Shown: positions 8,129 through 16,894 of the stretch, piece after piece
Numbering within the stretch: the stretch's first letter is position 1
Layout of the letters: each line of letters begins with the position of its first letter
NCBI RefSeq assembly: GCF_018614055.1
Contig: NZ_JAGGPB010000011.1
Span: 1 to 55,116, forward strand
Length of the DNA: 55,116 nucleotides
Reading direction: 5' to 3'
Origin: Streptomyces sp. ISL-98
Lineage (GTDB): Bacteria > Actinomycetota > Actinomycetes > Streptomycetales > Streptomycetaceae
Translations under genes and position numbers: made by a program
The notes under the pieces: generated by a model
Told to the model about the DNA's origin: nothing
Database searches by the model: none
What the model saw: the letters and a program-made list of their open reading frames with translations, nothing else

Positions 8129-8623
8129 TCAGCCCTCCGCCCGCTCGTTCAACTGATGCAGCAGCCGCGCCAACTCCGCGACCTCCGCCCGGTCCCAGCC
8201 CGCCAGCTTCCGCACATACCTCGCGCGCCGCGCATCCCGCACCCGCCGGAACCGCGCCCGCCCCTCCGCCGTGAGCGCCACCAGCGAGGCGCGGCCGTCC
8301 GCCGGGTCCGGCTCGCGCGTGACCAGGCCGAGCTCCTCCAGCGCGCGCAACTGCCGGCTCATCGTCGCCTTGCCGACCCCGAACCAGGCCGCCAGATCGG
8401 TCGCCCGCTGGCGTTCCACCTCGTCGAGCCGTACCAGCAGCCCGTACGCCGCGGGCTCCAGCTCCGGGTGAACCTCGCGGGCCATGTCGCCGGACGACGC
8501 GCGGGCGCGCCGCAGGAAGACCGCCAACTCCCGCTCCAGGGCCAGGAACTCGTGGTCCACACCACTTCCCTCTGCGGAACCGGCGTCGCCCGCTCCCCCG
8601 CTTCCGTGCACGTCAGCACTCAT
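8129..8623 (-). CDS. MarR-family transcriptional regulator
   Basis: A 164-residue winged-helix protein. The region ERQRATDLAAWFGVGKATMSRQLRALEELGLVTREPDPADGRASLVALTAEG contains the MarR recognition helix and the DxRxxxxxLT wing. N- and C-terminal helices would form the dimer interface. GAGGAAA lies at good spacing before the ATG. It is divergent from the GH25 lysozyme gene across 184 bp, so that gene or its own promoter is the natural target, though this is inference. The N-terminal 22 residues are Gly/Ser-rich and probably disordered. Confidence 0.92.
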   Translation of the reverse strand: MSADVHGSGGAGDAGSAEGSGVDHEFLALERELAVFLRRARASSGDMAREVHPELEPAAYGLLVRLDEVERQRATDLAAWFGVGKATMSRQLRALEELGLVTREPDPADGRASLVALTAEGRARFRRVRDARRARYVRKLAGWDRAEVAELARLLHQLNERAEG

Positions 8624-8807
8624 TGCGAGCTTTCCTCACCCCGAAAGTTTCCTTCAGCGGCGGCCGTTGCCGCAGCTCGGCCAGTATTTCGCAGGCGTAG
8701 ACCAACGGCGGCACCCAGGGCCCCTTCCGCGCCACGGGTCTACGTGCGTAGCTTCATTTATGGCATGTCCACACCAGTGGTCACCTGAGCCTTTCGGAGG
8801 CACGTAA

Positions 8808-9614
8808 ATGCCCGTGCACAGATCCGGAATACGGACCCTGTTACTCCTCTCCGCCGCCCTCACCCTCCTCTTCACCCTGCCGAGCGCGGCCACCGCCGCC
8901 GAGAAGCCCGAGCGCGGCTCCGCCCGTATGGGCATGGGCGTCATCAAGCACGACGGCCAGGGCGGCCTGCCGCCCGAGACCCGCGCCACGCAGACCGAGG
9001 GCGTCGACGTCAGCAGCCACCAGGGCAACGTCAACTGGTCCTCGCTCTGGACCAGCGGCGTCAAGTGGGCCTACGTCAAGGCCACCGAGGGGAACTACTA
9101 CAAGAACCCCTACTTCGCGCAGCAGTACAACGGCTCGTACAACGTCGGCATGATCCGCGGCGCGTACCACTTCGCGACCCCCAACGACTCCAGCGGCGCC
9201 AACCAGGCCAACTACTTCGTGGACAACGGCGGCGGCTGGTCGCGCGACGGCAGAACGCTGCCGGGCGCGCTCGACATCGAGTGGAACCCGTACGGCGCGC
9301 AGTGCTACGGCAAGACACAGAGCGGCATGGTCAGCTGGATCCGCGACTTCCTCAACACCTACAAGGCGCGCACCGGCCGCGACGCTGTGATCTACACGGC
9401 GACCAGCTGGTGGAAGACCTGCACCGGCAATTACGGCGGCTTCGGCGCGAGCAACCCGCTGTGGATCGCCCGCTACAACACCACGCCGGGCGAACTCCCG
9501 GCGGGCTGGGCGTACCAGACGATGTGGCAGTACACGTCCAGCGGCCCGATCGTCGGCGACCACAACAAGTTCAACGGCGCCCTCGACCGCGTCCAGGCCC
9601 TCGCCTACGGCTGA
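8808..9614 (+). CDS. Secreted GH25 lysozyme (N-acetylmuramidase)
   Basis: A 268-residue secreted muramidase. A basic start, the hydrophobic stretch TLLLLSAALTLLFTLPSAATA and an Ala-x-Ala cleavage region form a signal peptide of about 30 residues. The GH25 domain begins at TEGVDVSSHQGNVNW (catalytic-site Asp near the strand-1 end), continues with KATEGNYYKNP and GAYHFATP, contains the catalytic acidic motif ALDIEWNPYG, and ends with MWQYTSSGPIVGDHNKFNGAL. It hydrolyses the beta-1,4 bond of peptidoglycan like Streptomyces lysozyme M1/cellosyl. GGAGG lies 10 nt before the ATG. The upstream region has an ACCAGTGGT repeat and a GTAGACC/GGTCTAC pair 31 nt apart that might be regulatory, but I cannot assign a regulator. 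Confidence 0.93.
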   Translation: MPVHRSGIRTLLLLSAALTLLFTLPSAATAAEKPERGSARMGMGVIKHDGQGGLPPETRATQTEGVDVSSHQGNVNWSSLWTSGVKWAYVKATEGNYYKNPYFAQQYNGSYNVGMIRGAYHFATPNDSSGANQANYFVDNGGGWSRDGRTLPGALDIEWNPYGAQCYGKTQSGMVSWIRDFLNTYKARTGRDAVIYTATSWWKTCTGNYGGFGASNPLWIARYNTTPGELPAGWAYQTMWQYTSSGPIVGDHNKFNGALDRVQALAYG

Positions 9615-9637
9615 CAGGCGACGAGCCGACGAGAGGG

Positions 9638-9661
9638 CCCCCGGCGCTCGAGCACCGGGGG
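9638..9661 (+). terminator. Terminator hairpin after the GH25 gene
   Basis: CCCCCGG and CCGGGGG form a 7-bp G/C stem around a 10-nt loop, about 25 nt after the stop codon. Confidence 0.6.
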
Positions 9662-9702
9662 TCCGGGGTCCGGAGTCTCACACCCTGTAACGGCCCACAT
9701 GC

Positions 9703-9984
9703 CTAAAGGAGCTCGATCGCGGCGATCAGCGGGAGCGGCGCGACGGCCACGGCGCCCGCCGTCCATGCCAGGCCTGCGAGGATCTCGCGCTTGGCGCGGA
9801 TTCCGAGGTACGCCGCGACGGGCGGCAGCACGCAGAGGGCGAGGAAACTCATGTGCCAGCCCTCTTCCTTGGTCAGGAACCACACGAGCACCAGGCAGGC
9901 GGGTGCCCACCCGACGACCCAGTTGCGCACGCGGGTGAGGAACAGGTCAAGACCGTCGGGGCTGTCGCCGTACAGGAAAGACAT
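9703..9984 (-). CDS. Small membrane protein, hypothetical
   Basis: A 93-residue protein starting MSFLYGDSPDGLDLF. An amphipathic N-terminus is followed by three probable membrane helices: VGWAPACLVLVWFL, MSFLALCVLPPVAAYLGI and a C-terminal segment LAWTAGAVAVAPLPLIAAIEL. GGAG precedes the ATG. It lies 17 bp after the WXG-type gene in the same direction, so it is probably the last gene of that operon. No family function recognised. Confidence 0.7.
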   Translation of the reverse strand: MSFLYGDSPDGLDLFLTRVRNWVVGWAPACLVLVWFLTKEEGWHMSFLALCVLPPVAAYLGIRAKREILAGLAWTAGAVAVAPLPLIAAIELL

Positions 9985-10001
9985 GGGTGAGTTCTCCGTC
10001 C

Positions 10002-11132
10002 CTAGACCGCGCGGTGGTCGTAGCCGCCGGAGCTCACCTCGGGGAATCCGTCCGCCGCGGAGAAGCCGTTCACCGCTGTGGACATGGTGAGCGCGATCGC
10101 GCTCAGAGCGGTCGCCATCGCGTCGAAGGCCTTCGACGCCTCGGCCCACATCGCCATGATCCGGATGGCCTGCGCCGCCGCCAGGGCGAACATGGCGACC
10201 GACGCCACCTGACCGCCGACCGGAATCAGGTTGGCGGCCTGGGCGGCGGCCAGATTCACCAGCCAGATGACCAGGGCGTCGCAGAACATGACCATGAAGG
10301 ACTTCAGGAACTCGCCGAACTGGAACGCCATCTGCGCGGCCTGCTTGTAGCAGGTCCGCAGGGACTCGAAGGTCTCCTTGATCTCGGCGAGCTTCCCGGC
10401 GAACTCTTCGAAGTAGACCCTGGCGGCGTCCGAGGCGTTGCCGGCCCAGCTCAGGCCGACGTTCCCGTTGCCCTTCTTCAGATTGGCGGCCACCGCGTCG
10501 CAGAAGCCCCCGAGACCGTCCCAGACGTCGGCGCAGTCGTTGTACTTGTTCCAGTCCCCGAAGATCCAGTTGTTCACTTCGCCGAAGGGGTCGAAGCCGA
10601 AGAGCAGCTTGGACGCCTCCACCGCCATGGCCGACGGGCTGCCCAGGTCGAGGACGGAGCCGAGGGCCTTCTGGACCGGGCTCATCATGTACTCGTCGGC
10701 GTGCCCCTGGCCGTACTTGACCAGCGGGTTGTCGCTTTCGCCGGCCTTCTTCAGCAGGTCAGTGGCGTTGCTCGCATCGGAGAAGTCCTGTGCGTCGCCG
10801 CCGTCCGGCTGCCCGCCGGCCCCCTTGGACCCCGGATAGGTGGCGTCCATCTTCGCTGCTACGCCGCTGTCCGTCTCGCGGTAGTACTTGGCGGACTTGG
10901 CCAGTTCCTGCTGCGAGGAGTCGAGGACCTTCTGCACCTTCTGCAGGGCGCCCTTGGCGTCGTTCACGTACTTGTCGTGATCACCCGCGACGAGGTCCCA
11001 GAGCTGTCCGCCCGCCACCGTGTCGATCTGCGCGTTGCCCGTGTACGAGACAGCCTGCGTGCTGCCGTCGGCGGCACGACCCACGAGCTTCGAAAAGCCG
11101 TCGATCGCGCCCGGCTCGACTCGAAAGCCCAC
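10002..11132 (-). CDS. Probable type VII secretion (EspC/WXG-like) substrate
   Basis: A 376-residue protein. The N-terminal 100 residues (GFRVEPGAIDGFSKLVGRA onward) look like the helical EspC-type substrate domain. A Gly/Asp-rich linker follows. Near residue 265 a WAG turn (GLSWAGNASDAARVYFEEFA) begins a WXG100-like helical hairpin, and two or three hydrophobic segments (MVMFCDALVIWLVNLAAAQAANL and VASVAMFALAAAQAI) precede a short tail. No toxin domain is recognisable. The GTG start is chosen because GCAGGAG sits just upstream; longer open frame upstream overlaps the preceding gene and is unlikely to be translated. It lies between a small helical protein and a small membrane protein, which may be chaperone-like or immunity-like partners (inference). 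Confidence 0.72.
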   Translation of the reverse strand: MGFRVEPGAIDGFSKLVGRAADGSTQAVSYTGNAQIDTVAGGQLWDLVAGDHDKYVNDAKGALQKVQKVLDSSQQELAKSAKYYRETDSGVAAKMDATYPGSKGAGGQPDGGDAQDFSDASNATDLLKKAGESDNPLVKYGQGHADEYMMSPVQKALGSVLDLGSPSAMAVEASKLLFGFDPFGEVNNWIFGDWNKYNDCADVWDGLGGFCDAVAANLKKGNGNVGLSWAGNASDAARVYFEEFAGKLAEIKETFESLRTCYKQAAQMAFQFGEFLKSFMVMFCDALVIWLVNLAAAQAANLIPVGGQVASVAMFALAAAQAIRIMAMWAEASKAFDAMATALSAIALTMSTAVNGFSAADGFPEVSSGGYDHRAV

Positions 11133-11211
11133 CGTCTGCTCCTGCCCCTGAAAGGTGAGTGCCAATGAAAGGTAAGTGGGGCCGGGGCGTTGTCCCACGC
11201 CCCGCGGCCGG

Positions 11212-11619
11212 TCAGTACAGCGACCAGCCCCGGCCGTCGTGGCGGGACTTCTTGCCGCTGTCGTCCGGCGACGCGCGGCGCTCCTCGTCGATCCGGCCCT
11301 GCTCCTCGGCCATGCTCCGCTCGCCTTCGGCAGCGAGCGCCTCGCGCTCGGCCTCGGAGAGCGCCGCCCACTTCTCGGCCATGGGGGCGGCCTGTGCAAC
11401 GAGTTGGTCGGAGTATGCCGAAATGTTCACCGCGTCCCGGAGGCTCGTACGCCCCGAGAGGACCTCCCGGGCCATTTCCTTGAGGGCGTCCCCGCCCCGT
11501 CCCGAGGCGAGCTCCTCCAGGGACTTGCGCAGCACTCTCGCCTGCGCGGGGTCCTGCCCGCTCATCTCAAGGAATTCGGATTCGTCGACCCGCCTGGTCG
11601 ACTCCGGGCCCTCGGCCAC
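11212..11619 (-). CDS. Helical hypothetical protein upstream of WXG-like gene
   Basis: A 135-residue, charged, almost wholly helical protein (MAEGPESTRRVDESEFLEM onward), with a C-terminal region rich in Glu, Arg and Lys and no membrane segment or signal. It heads the three-gene minus-strand group with the probable type VII substrate, 79 bp upstream of it. In related loci small proteins at this position are candidate chaperones, but no domain supports that here. Function unknown. Confidence 0.7.
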   Translation of the reverse strand: MAEGPESTRRVDESEFLEMSGQDPAQARVLRKSLEELASGRGGDALKEMAREVLSGRTSLRDAVNISAYSDQLVAQAAPMAEKWAALSEAEREALAAEGERSMAEEQGRIDEERRASPDDSGKKSRHDGRGWSLY

Positions 11620-11756
11620 GTGCCCTCCCGGTCCGCATTTCGCAACAGCATTACCGGAACGACGCTACCTACTTTCCGGCAACGCTCCCAATTCGCTGCC
11701 GTCACAGAAGTGTCACAGGGCTCGTCACCCGACGACCGGGCCCATTTCGCGCAGAA

Positions 11757-11792
11757 GCCCCCTTCCCCCGTCGTGCGAGAGAGGAAGGGGGC
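11757..11792 (-). terminator. Terminator hairpin after lon
   Basis: GCCCCCTTCC and GGAAGGGGGC form a perfect 10-bp stem with a 16-nt loop, 28 bp past the lon stop codon. Confidence 0.65.
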
Positions 11793-11819
11793 CGCCACCG
11801 GTCGCCGGACCGGCCTGCG

Positions 11820-14222
11820 TTACGCCGCCACCGGCACCGCCACCTCCGCCGGGGCCAGTGCGATCTCCAGGACCTGGCGTACGTCCGTCACCGGGTGGAT
11901 CTCCAGCTTGTCGAGGATCTCGGCCGGGACGTCGTCCAGGTCCGCCTCGTTCCGCTTCGGGATCACGACCGTCGTCGTACCCGCCCGGTGCGCCGCCAGC
12001 AGCTTCTGCTTCAGGCCGCCGATCGGCAGGACGCGTCCGGTCAGGGACACCTCGCCGGTCATCGCCACGTCCGTGCGGACCAGTCGGCCGGACAGGAGCG
12101 ATGCCAGGGCCGTCGTCATCGTGATGCCCGCGCTCGGGCCGTCCTTCGGGACCGCGCCCGCCGGGAAGTGGATGTGTACGCCCCGGTCCTTGAGGTCGGC
12201 GACGGAGAGTTCCAGTTCCGCGCCGTGCGAGCGCAGGAAGGAAAGGGCGATCTGGGCGGACTCCTTCATGACGTCGCCGAGCTGGCCCGTGAGGGTCAGG
12301 CCCGCGCCGCCCGTCTCCTCGTCGGCGAGGGACGCCTCGACGAAGAGGACGTCGCCGCCGGCGCCCGTGACCGCGAGACCTGTGGCCACGCCGGGGACAG
12401 CCGTGCGGCGCTCCGCCGGGTCCTGGGCGGACTCCGGGACGTGGTGGGGGCGGCCGATCAGGGCGCGCAGGTCCTCGTCCGTGATCGTGAACGGGAGCTT
12501 CTGGTCGCCCAGTTCGTGCTTGGCCGCCACCTTGCGCAGCAGGCGGGCCACCGAGCGCTCCAGGTTTCGTACGCCCGCCTCCCGGGTGTACTCGCCCGCC
12601 AGCTTGCGCAGCGCGGCGTCGTCGAGGGTGACCTCGCCGGGCTCCAGGCCCGCGCGCTCCAGCTGGCGCGGGAGCAGGTGGTCGCGGGCGATGACGACCT
12701 TCTCGTCCTCCGTGTAGCCGTCGAGCGTGACCAGTTCCATGCGGTCGAGCAGCGCCTCGGGGATGGCTTCCAGGACGTTGGCGGTGGCGAGGAAGACGAC
12801 GTCGGAGAGGTCGAGTTCGACCTCCAGGTAGTGGTCGCGGAAGGTGTGGTTCTGGGCGGGGTCGAGGACTTCGAGGAGCGCCGCGGCCGGGTCGCCGCGG
12901 AAGTCGGAGCCGACCTTGTCGATCTCGTCGAGGAGGACGACGGGGTTCATCGACCCGGCTTCCTTGATGGCTCGCACGATCCGGCCGGGCAGGGCGCCCA
13001 CGTACGTACGCCGGTGTCCGCGGATCTCCGCCTCGTCGCGTACGCCGCCGAGCGCGACGCGTACGAACTTGCGGCCCATCGCGTGCGCGACGGATTCGCC
13101 GAGCGATGTCTTGCCGACGCCGGGCGGGCCCACCAGCGCCAGCACCGCGCCGCCGCGACGGCCGCCCACGACGCCCAGGCCGCGGTCGGCCCGGCGCTTG
13201 CGCACCGCCAGGTATTCGGTGATGCGCTCCTTCACGTCGTCCAGGCCGGCGTGCTCGGCGTCCAGGATCTCCTTGGCTCCCCGGATGTCGTACTGGTCCT
13301 CCGTACGCTCGTTCCAGGGGAGTTCGAGCACGGTGTCGAGCCAGGTGCGGATCCAGGAGCCCTCGGGCGACTGGTCGGAGGAGCGCTCCAGCTTGTCGAC
13401 CTCCTTGAGGGCGGCCTCGCGCACCTTCTCGGGCAGGTCGGCGGCCTCGACGCGGGTCCGGTAGTCGTCGGACTCGTCCTCGGCGTCCTCGCCGTTGATC
13501 TCGCGCAGTTCCTTGCGTACGGCGTCGAGCTGGCGGCGCAGCAGGAACTCGCGCTGCTGCTTGTCCACGCCCTCCTGCACGTCCTTGGCGATGGACTCGG
13601 CGACGTCCTGTTCCGCGAGGTGCTCGCTCAGCCACTTCACGGCGAGCTTCAGCCGGACCACCGGGTCGGCCGTCTCCAGCAGCTCCACCTTCTGGCCGGT
13701 GGTCAGGAACGGCGAGTAGCCGGAGTTGTCGGCGAGCGCGGAGACCTCGTCGATCTGCTGTACGCGGTCCACGACCTGCCAGGCGCCGCGCTTCTTCAGC
13801 CAGCTGGTGGCGAGCGCCTTGTACTCCTTGACCAGTTCGGTGACCGAGCCGGGAAGGGGGTCGGGCAGCGTTTCGTCGACGCTCGCGCCCTCGACCCAGA
13901 GCGCGGCGCCGGGCCCTGTCGTGCCCGCGCCGATCTGGACGCGGCTGCGGCCGCGGATCAGGGCGCCGGGGTCGCCGTCGGAGAGACGGCCGACCTGCTC
14001 GACGGTTCCGAGGACGCCGGTCGCCGCGTACGTGCCGTCCACCCGGGGAACGAGCAGCACCTGTGGCTTGTTGCCACTGGAACGCGCGGCGGCCTGCGCG
14101 GCCTCCACCGCGGCGCGTACGTCCGTATCGGAAAGGTCGAGGGGCACCACCATGCCGGGCAGCACGACCTCGTCGTCGAGCGGCAGCACGGGCAGGGTGA
14201 GCTGATTGGACGTCGATGCCAT
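11820..14222 (-). CDS. lon: ATP-dependent protease LonA
   Basis: An 800-residue LonA protease of full family length. It has an N-terminal LAN substrate domain (LPVLPLDDEVVLPGMVVPLDL onward, to about 210), a long coiled coil, and an AAA module with Walker A GPPGVGKTSLGESVA and Walker B VVLLDEIDKVG. The C-terminal Ser-Lys protease domain has the serine in KDGPSAGITM near residue 695. It degrades misfolded and selected regulatory proteins in the cytoplasm. AAGGGGAG precedes the ATG; an in-frame ATG seven codons earlier is less well placed. Two inverted repeats of the HAIR type lie directly upstream, so HspR-controlled heat induction is expected, as known for lon in Streptomyces. It is divergent from a GNAT gene. 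Confidence 0.97.
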   Translation of the reverse strand: MASTSNQLTLPVLPLDDEVVLPGMVVPLDLSDTDVRAAVEAAQAAARSSGNKPQVLLVPRVDGTYAATGVLGTVEQVGRLSDGDPGALIRGRSRVQIGAGTTGPGAALWVEGASVDETLPDPLPGSVTELVKEYKALATSWLKKRGAWQVVDRVQQIDEVSALADNSGYSPFLTTGQKVELLETADPVVRLKLAVKWLSEHLAEQDVAESIAKDVQEGVDKQQREFLLRRQLDAVRKELREINGEDAEDESDDYRTRVEAADLPEKVREAALKEVDKLERSSDQSPEGSWIRTWLDTVLELPWNERTEDQYDIRGAKEILDAEHAGLDDVKERITEYLAVRKRRADRGLGVVGGRRGGAVLALVGPPGVGKTSLGESVAHAMGRKFVRVALGGVRDEAEIRGHRRTYVGALPGRIVRAIKEAGSMNPVVLLDEIDKVGSDFRGDPAAALLEVLDPAQNHTFRDHYLEVELDLSDVVFLATANVLEAIPEALLDRMELVTLDGYTEDEKVVIARDHLLPRQLERAGLEPGEVTLDDAALRKLAGEYTREAGVRNLERSVARLLRKVAAKHELGDQKLPFTITDEDLRALIGRPHHVPESAQDPAERRTAVPGVATGLAVTGAGGDVLFVEASLADEETGGAGLTLTGQLGDVMKESAQIALSFLRSHGAELELSVADLKDRGVHIHFPAGAVPKDGPSAGITMTTALASLLSGRLVRTDVAMTGEVSLTGRVLPIGGLKQKLLAAHRAGTTTVVIPKRNEADLDDVPAEILDKLEIHPVTDVRQVLEIALAPAEVAVPVAA

Positions 14223-14244
14223 GATCTCCCCTTCGGCAGTCAAG

Positions 14245-14263
14245 TTGAGCTATACCGGCTCAA
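14245..14263. promoter_or_regulatory. HAIR-like HspR operator 1 upstream of lon
   Basis: TTGAGC-TATACCG-GCTCAA is a perfect 6-bp inverted repeat with a 7-nt spacer. It matches the layout of the HAIR element CTTGAGT-N7-ACTCAAG bound by the heat-shock repressor HspR. It is 23 bp from the lon start. Confidence 0.7.
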
Positions 14264-14324
14264 TGCTTGTGAGCCGCCGAATGTTCCTGGGGAGACGTTC
14301 GCTCTGAGCGATCACCGAGCAGCC

Positions 14325-14345
14325 CTTGAGTGTAATAGGCTCTAG
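14325..14345. promoter_or_regulatory. HAIR-like HspR operator 2, between lon and GNAT gene
   Basis: CTTGAGT-GTAATAG-GCTCTAG has one perfect HAIR half and a second half matching five of seven positions, again with a 7-nt spacer. It is 80 bp from the first copy centre to centre and lies close to the GNAT gene start, so it could affect both genes. Confidence 0.5.
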
Positions 14346-14380
14346 ACACAATGACCTATTACTCGATCGAGGAGTACGGA

Positions 14381-15067
14381 ATGGCCCAGGCACCCTTCGA
14401 TTCCACCGCCGATGCGATCCGCGCCTGGGTGGACGGATGGGTCGTGTCCCGTGGCGCGGCCGACCCCGTACCCCAGCCCTGGGGCTTCACCTTCGACGTC
14501 GGCCTCCCCCGCCACGCCACCCGGCACGTCATGACCCACGCCGACGAGGCCACGGTCCGCAAGCTGGCGGAGGTGTACGCCGCGCACGGCGTCGTACTCA
14601 AGATGTTCCTGGAGCCGGAGACCGTCGCACCGTGGCTCGGCCCGGAGTGGATATCGGACGGCCCGGGCTGGCTGATGACGACGCCCCTGCGTCCGTCCCG
14701 TACCGCTGCCGCCGCACAGACCGGCCTCGCCGACGGGTACACCCTCAAGTCCTGGAAGCGCGGGGGCGTGACCCGCCTCCTCGTCCTCGCCCCCGACGGC
14801 GGATTCGCCGCCCGCGGCCAGGTCGCCCCGACCGGCCGGACGGCAGTGATCGACCAGGTCGAGACGGACCCCGCGCACCGGCGCAAGGGCCTCGGCCGCC
14901 TGGTGATGCGTACGCTCCAGAACGCGGCGTACGAACAGGGCTCGACCGTGGGGGTGCTGGGCGCGACGACCGACGGGCGGGGGCTCTACGCGTCGCTGGG
15001 CTGGGAGGTGTACGCCCCGCTGGTCGGCGTCACCTGTGAAGCGCGCGGAGTGCCGACCAGGCGATGA
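14381..15067 (+). CDS. GNAT family N-acetyltransferase
   Basis: A 228-residue GNAT-fold protein. The acetyl-CoA-binding motif A is VIDQVETDPAHRRKGLGRLVMRTLQNAAYEQG (Q/RxxGxG/A type, RRKGLG) and is followed by GVLGATTDGRGLYASLGWEVYAPL. About 110 N-terminal residues may form a second, degenerate domain. The acceptor is unknown. The ATG is preceded by GAGGAG at 6 nt spacing, which decides it over an ATG ten codons earlier. It is convergent with the cinA-like gene, and the 3' ends overlap by 38 bp. Confidence 0.85.
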   Translation: MAQAPFDSTADAIRAWVDGWVVSRGAADPVPQPWGFTFDVGLPRHATRHVMTHADEATVRKLAEVYAAHGVVLKMFLEPETVAPWLGPEWISDGPGWLMTTPLRPSRTAAAAQTGLADGYTLKSWKRGGVTRLLVLAPDGGFAARGQVAPTGRTAVIDQVETDPAHRRKGLGRLVMRTLQNAAYEQGSTVGVLGATTDGRGLYASLGWEVYAPLVGVTCEARGVPTRR

Positions 15068-16111
15068 ACTCGGCGGCGCCGTCGAGCACCTCAGGGCCGA
15101 GGTTCGGCTCGTCGAGCTCGTACGTGTGCGTGACGTCGCCCATGGTCACCCGGCTGCGCATGGTGACCGAGCCGCGGTGGTCGGTCGGCGAGCCGGTGTG
15201 CCAGGTGCCGGTGGCCGTGACCGCGATCCCGGCGGGGCGGCCGGACGGCGTGGCGTGGCGGCTGTCGAGCCACTGCTGGAAGCGGCCGTGCGACAGCCCG
15301 TCGTCGATCGTCAGGCCGGTCCGGGAGACGGTTTCGGTCAGGTGCTCCAGCGCGCTCCTGCCGTCGCGGCTGACCACCTGACCGTCCAGGGACCGGTCGA
15401 TCAGTGCGGCGAGTGTGTCCGTATCCCGCTCGGCGGCGTGCAGGGTGACGTCGACGTACGGATAGCGCCAGCAGTGGCCCGCCGTCGCTCCGGCACCGGG
15501 CGCCGCCTTCAGGACCGCGTCGATGCGCGCGGCGACCTCGGGCTCGGGCAGGCCCATGGTGCGCCACTGGAGGCGGGAGGCGGCGGTGGGGACCGCGCCG
15601 ACGCCGTCCAGCGCCGCTTCGAGCATCGGCAGGCACTCCTTGGGCGGGCCCGGGAGCAGCACGACATGGCGGTCGCCCACGGTGATCCTGGCGCCCCAGG
15701 CCGTGCCGTGGTCGTTCGGCAGCAGCACGCTGCCCAGGGGGAATTGGGCCTGCCGACGGTTGTCGGGGTGAATCTCGATCCGCAGACTTTCCAGTCGGCG
15801 GCACACCGCGTCCCAGGCTTCCTGACGCTCCTCCGTACCGAGGCCGAGCGCGTGGGCGACGGCGAAGCGCGTGACGTCGTCCGAGGTGGGGCCCAGGCCT
15901 CCGATAACTGACCGAGCCCGTGGGCGACGGCGTCGCTGATGGCCCGTTCGTCGTCGGCGACGGTGTGCCGGGAGCGGGTGGAGATGCCGTACGCGGTGAG
16001 TCTGCGGCTGGCTTCGGTGCCATTGGTGTCGGTGATCTCGCCACGGAGGAGTTCGTCGCCGACGGTGACCACACAGGCGGTACGGGGGGAGGGTGTGAGC
16101 GGTTCGGGCAT
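15030..16111 (-). pseudogene. cinA: CinA-like (MoCF-domain) gene with a frameshift
   Basis: The N-terminal part (RTACVVTVGDELLRGEITDTNGTEASRRLTAYGI) and the continuation in another frame (VIGGLGPTSDDVTRFAVAHALG, then GSVLLPNDHGTAWGARI and HVVLLPGPPKECLPML) together make a MoCF/CinA-type nucleotide- or molybdopterin-binding protein of about 360 residues. The two halves are joined near position 15911 by a one-base frame difference, just before GTTATCGGAGGCCTGGGC. As read, translation leaves the family frame there and stops early. The C-terminal part resembles only weakly the CinA amidase domain. It is the last gene of the mgsA-galE-OYE-fabG group. A sequencing error, real decay or recoding are all possible. 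Confidence 0.75.
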
Positions 16112-16146
16112 GGGAGCTCGCCTTTCGCTGCTGCGTTGTGACTGGA

Positions 16147-16857
16147 TCAACTGGTGCCCGCGCTCAGCCCGCCGTCGATCGTCAGCACCGAACCGTTGAC
16201 GGTCGCCGCGGCCTCGCTCGCGAGATAGACGACCGTCCGCGCGATCTCGTCGGGTTCCGTCGCCCGGCCGCTCGGCATACGGGCGAGGATCGCGGCGTGC
16301 CGCTCCTCGGACAGGACCGCCGTCATGTCGGAGGTGACCAGACCGGGGGCGACGACATTCGCGGTGATGCCGCGCGGGCCCAGTTCACGGGCGATGGACC
16401 GGGCGAGGCCCACAAGACCGGCCTTCGACGCGGCGTAATTGGCCTGCCCCGCGCCGCCGGTGGCGCCGACGACGGAGGAGATGAAGACGATGCGTCCGCG
16501 ACGGGCGCGCAGCATCTTGCGCGAAGCGCGCCGGGCCACCCGGAAGGCCCCGCCGAGGTTCGTGTCGATGACGGAGTCGAACGCCTCGTCGCTCATCAGC
16601 GGCAGCAGGGTGTCCTGGGTGATCCCCGCGTTGGCGACGAGGATCTCCACCGGCCCGTGGGCAGCCTCGGCGGCGGTGAAGGCGGCGTCGACCTGTTCGG
16701 TACTGGTCACATCGCACGGCAGGGCGAGCAGACCGGCGTCGGGCGGCGGGCTGCTGCGGTAGGTGACGGCCACCTTGTCGCCCTCGGCGGCGAAGGCGCG
16801 GGCGATGGCCAGGCCGATTCCCCGGTTGCCGCCGGTGATCAGGACGGAACGACTCAC
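16147..16857 (-). CDS. fabG: FabG-like 3-oxoacyl-[acyl-carrier-protein] reductase
   Basis: A 236-residue short-chain dehydrogenase, very FabG-like. It has cofactor motif TGGNRGIGLAIA, core NAG in LVANAG, catalytic Ser in FISSVVGATG, YAASK with catalytic Tyr and Lys, and the end GGLSAG. The NADPH-type Arg follows the Gly motif. FabG reduces the 3-keto group of acyl-ACP in fatty-acid synthesis. A second copy in an accessory group with an Old Yellow Enzyme may instead act on a specialised substrate (inference). The start is GTG (MSRSVLITGG) with AAGGA upstream. It follows the OYE gene after a strong hairpin and precedes the cinA-like gene by 35 bp. Confidence 0.88.
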   Translation of the reverse strand: MSRSVLITGGNRGIGLAIARAFAAEGDKVAVTYRSSPPPDAGLLALPCDVTSTEQVDAAFTAAEAAHGPVEILVANAGITQDTLLPLMSDEAFDSVIDTNLGGAFRVARRASRKMLRARRGRIVFISSVVGATGGAGQANYAASKAGLVGLARSIARELGPRGITANVVAPGLVTSDMTAVLSEERHAAILARMPSGRATEPDEIARTVVYLASEAAATVNGSVLTIDGGLSAGTS

Positions 16858-16894
16858 TGATGGGTCCTTGTCAGTTGTTGACTGGGCTGTGGAC

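Noticed and set aside
8780..8800. DasR-like operator before the GH25 gene
   Set aside because: ACCAGTGGT matches only part of the AGTGGTCTAGACCACT consensus and is not a full palindrome.
11725..13635. Second long minus-strand frame within lon
   Set aside because: It is another frame of lon, rich in Arg, Gly and Pro, without a domain.
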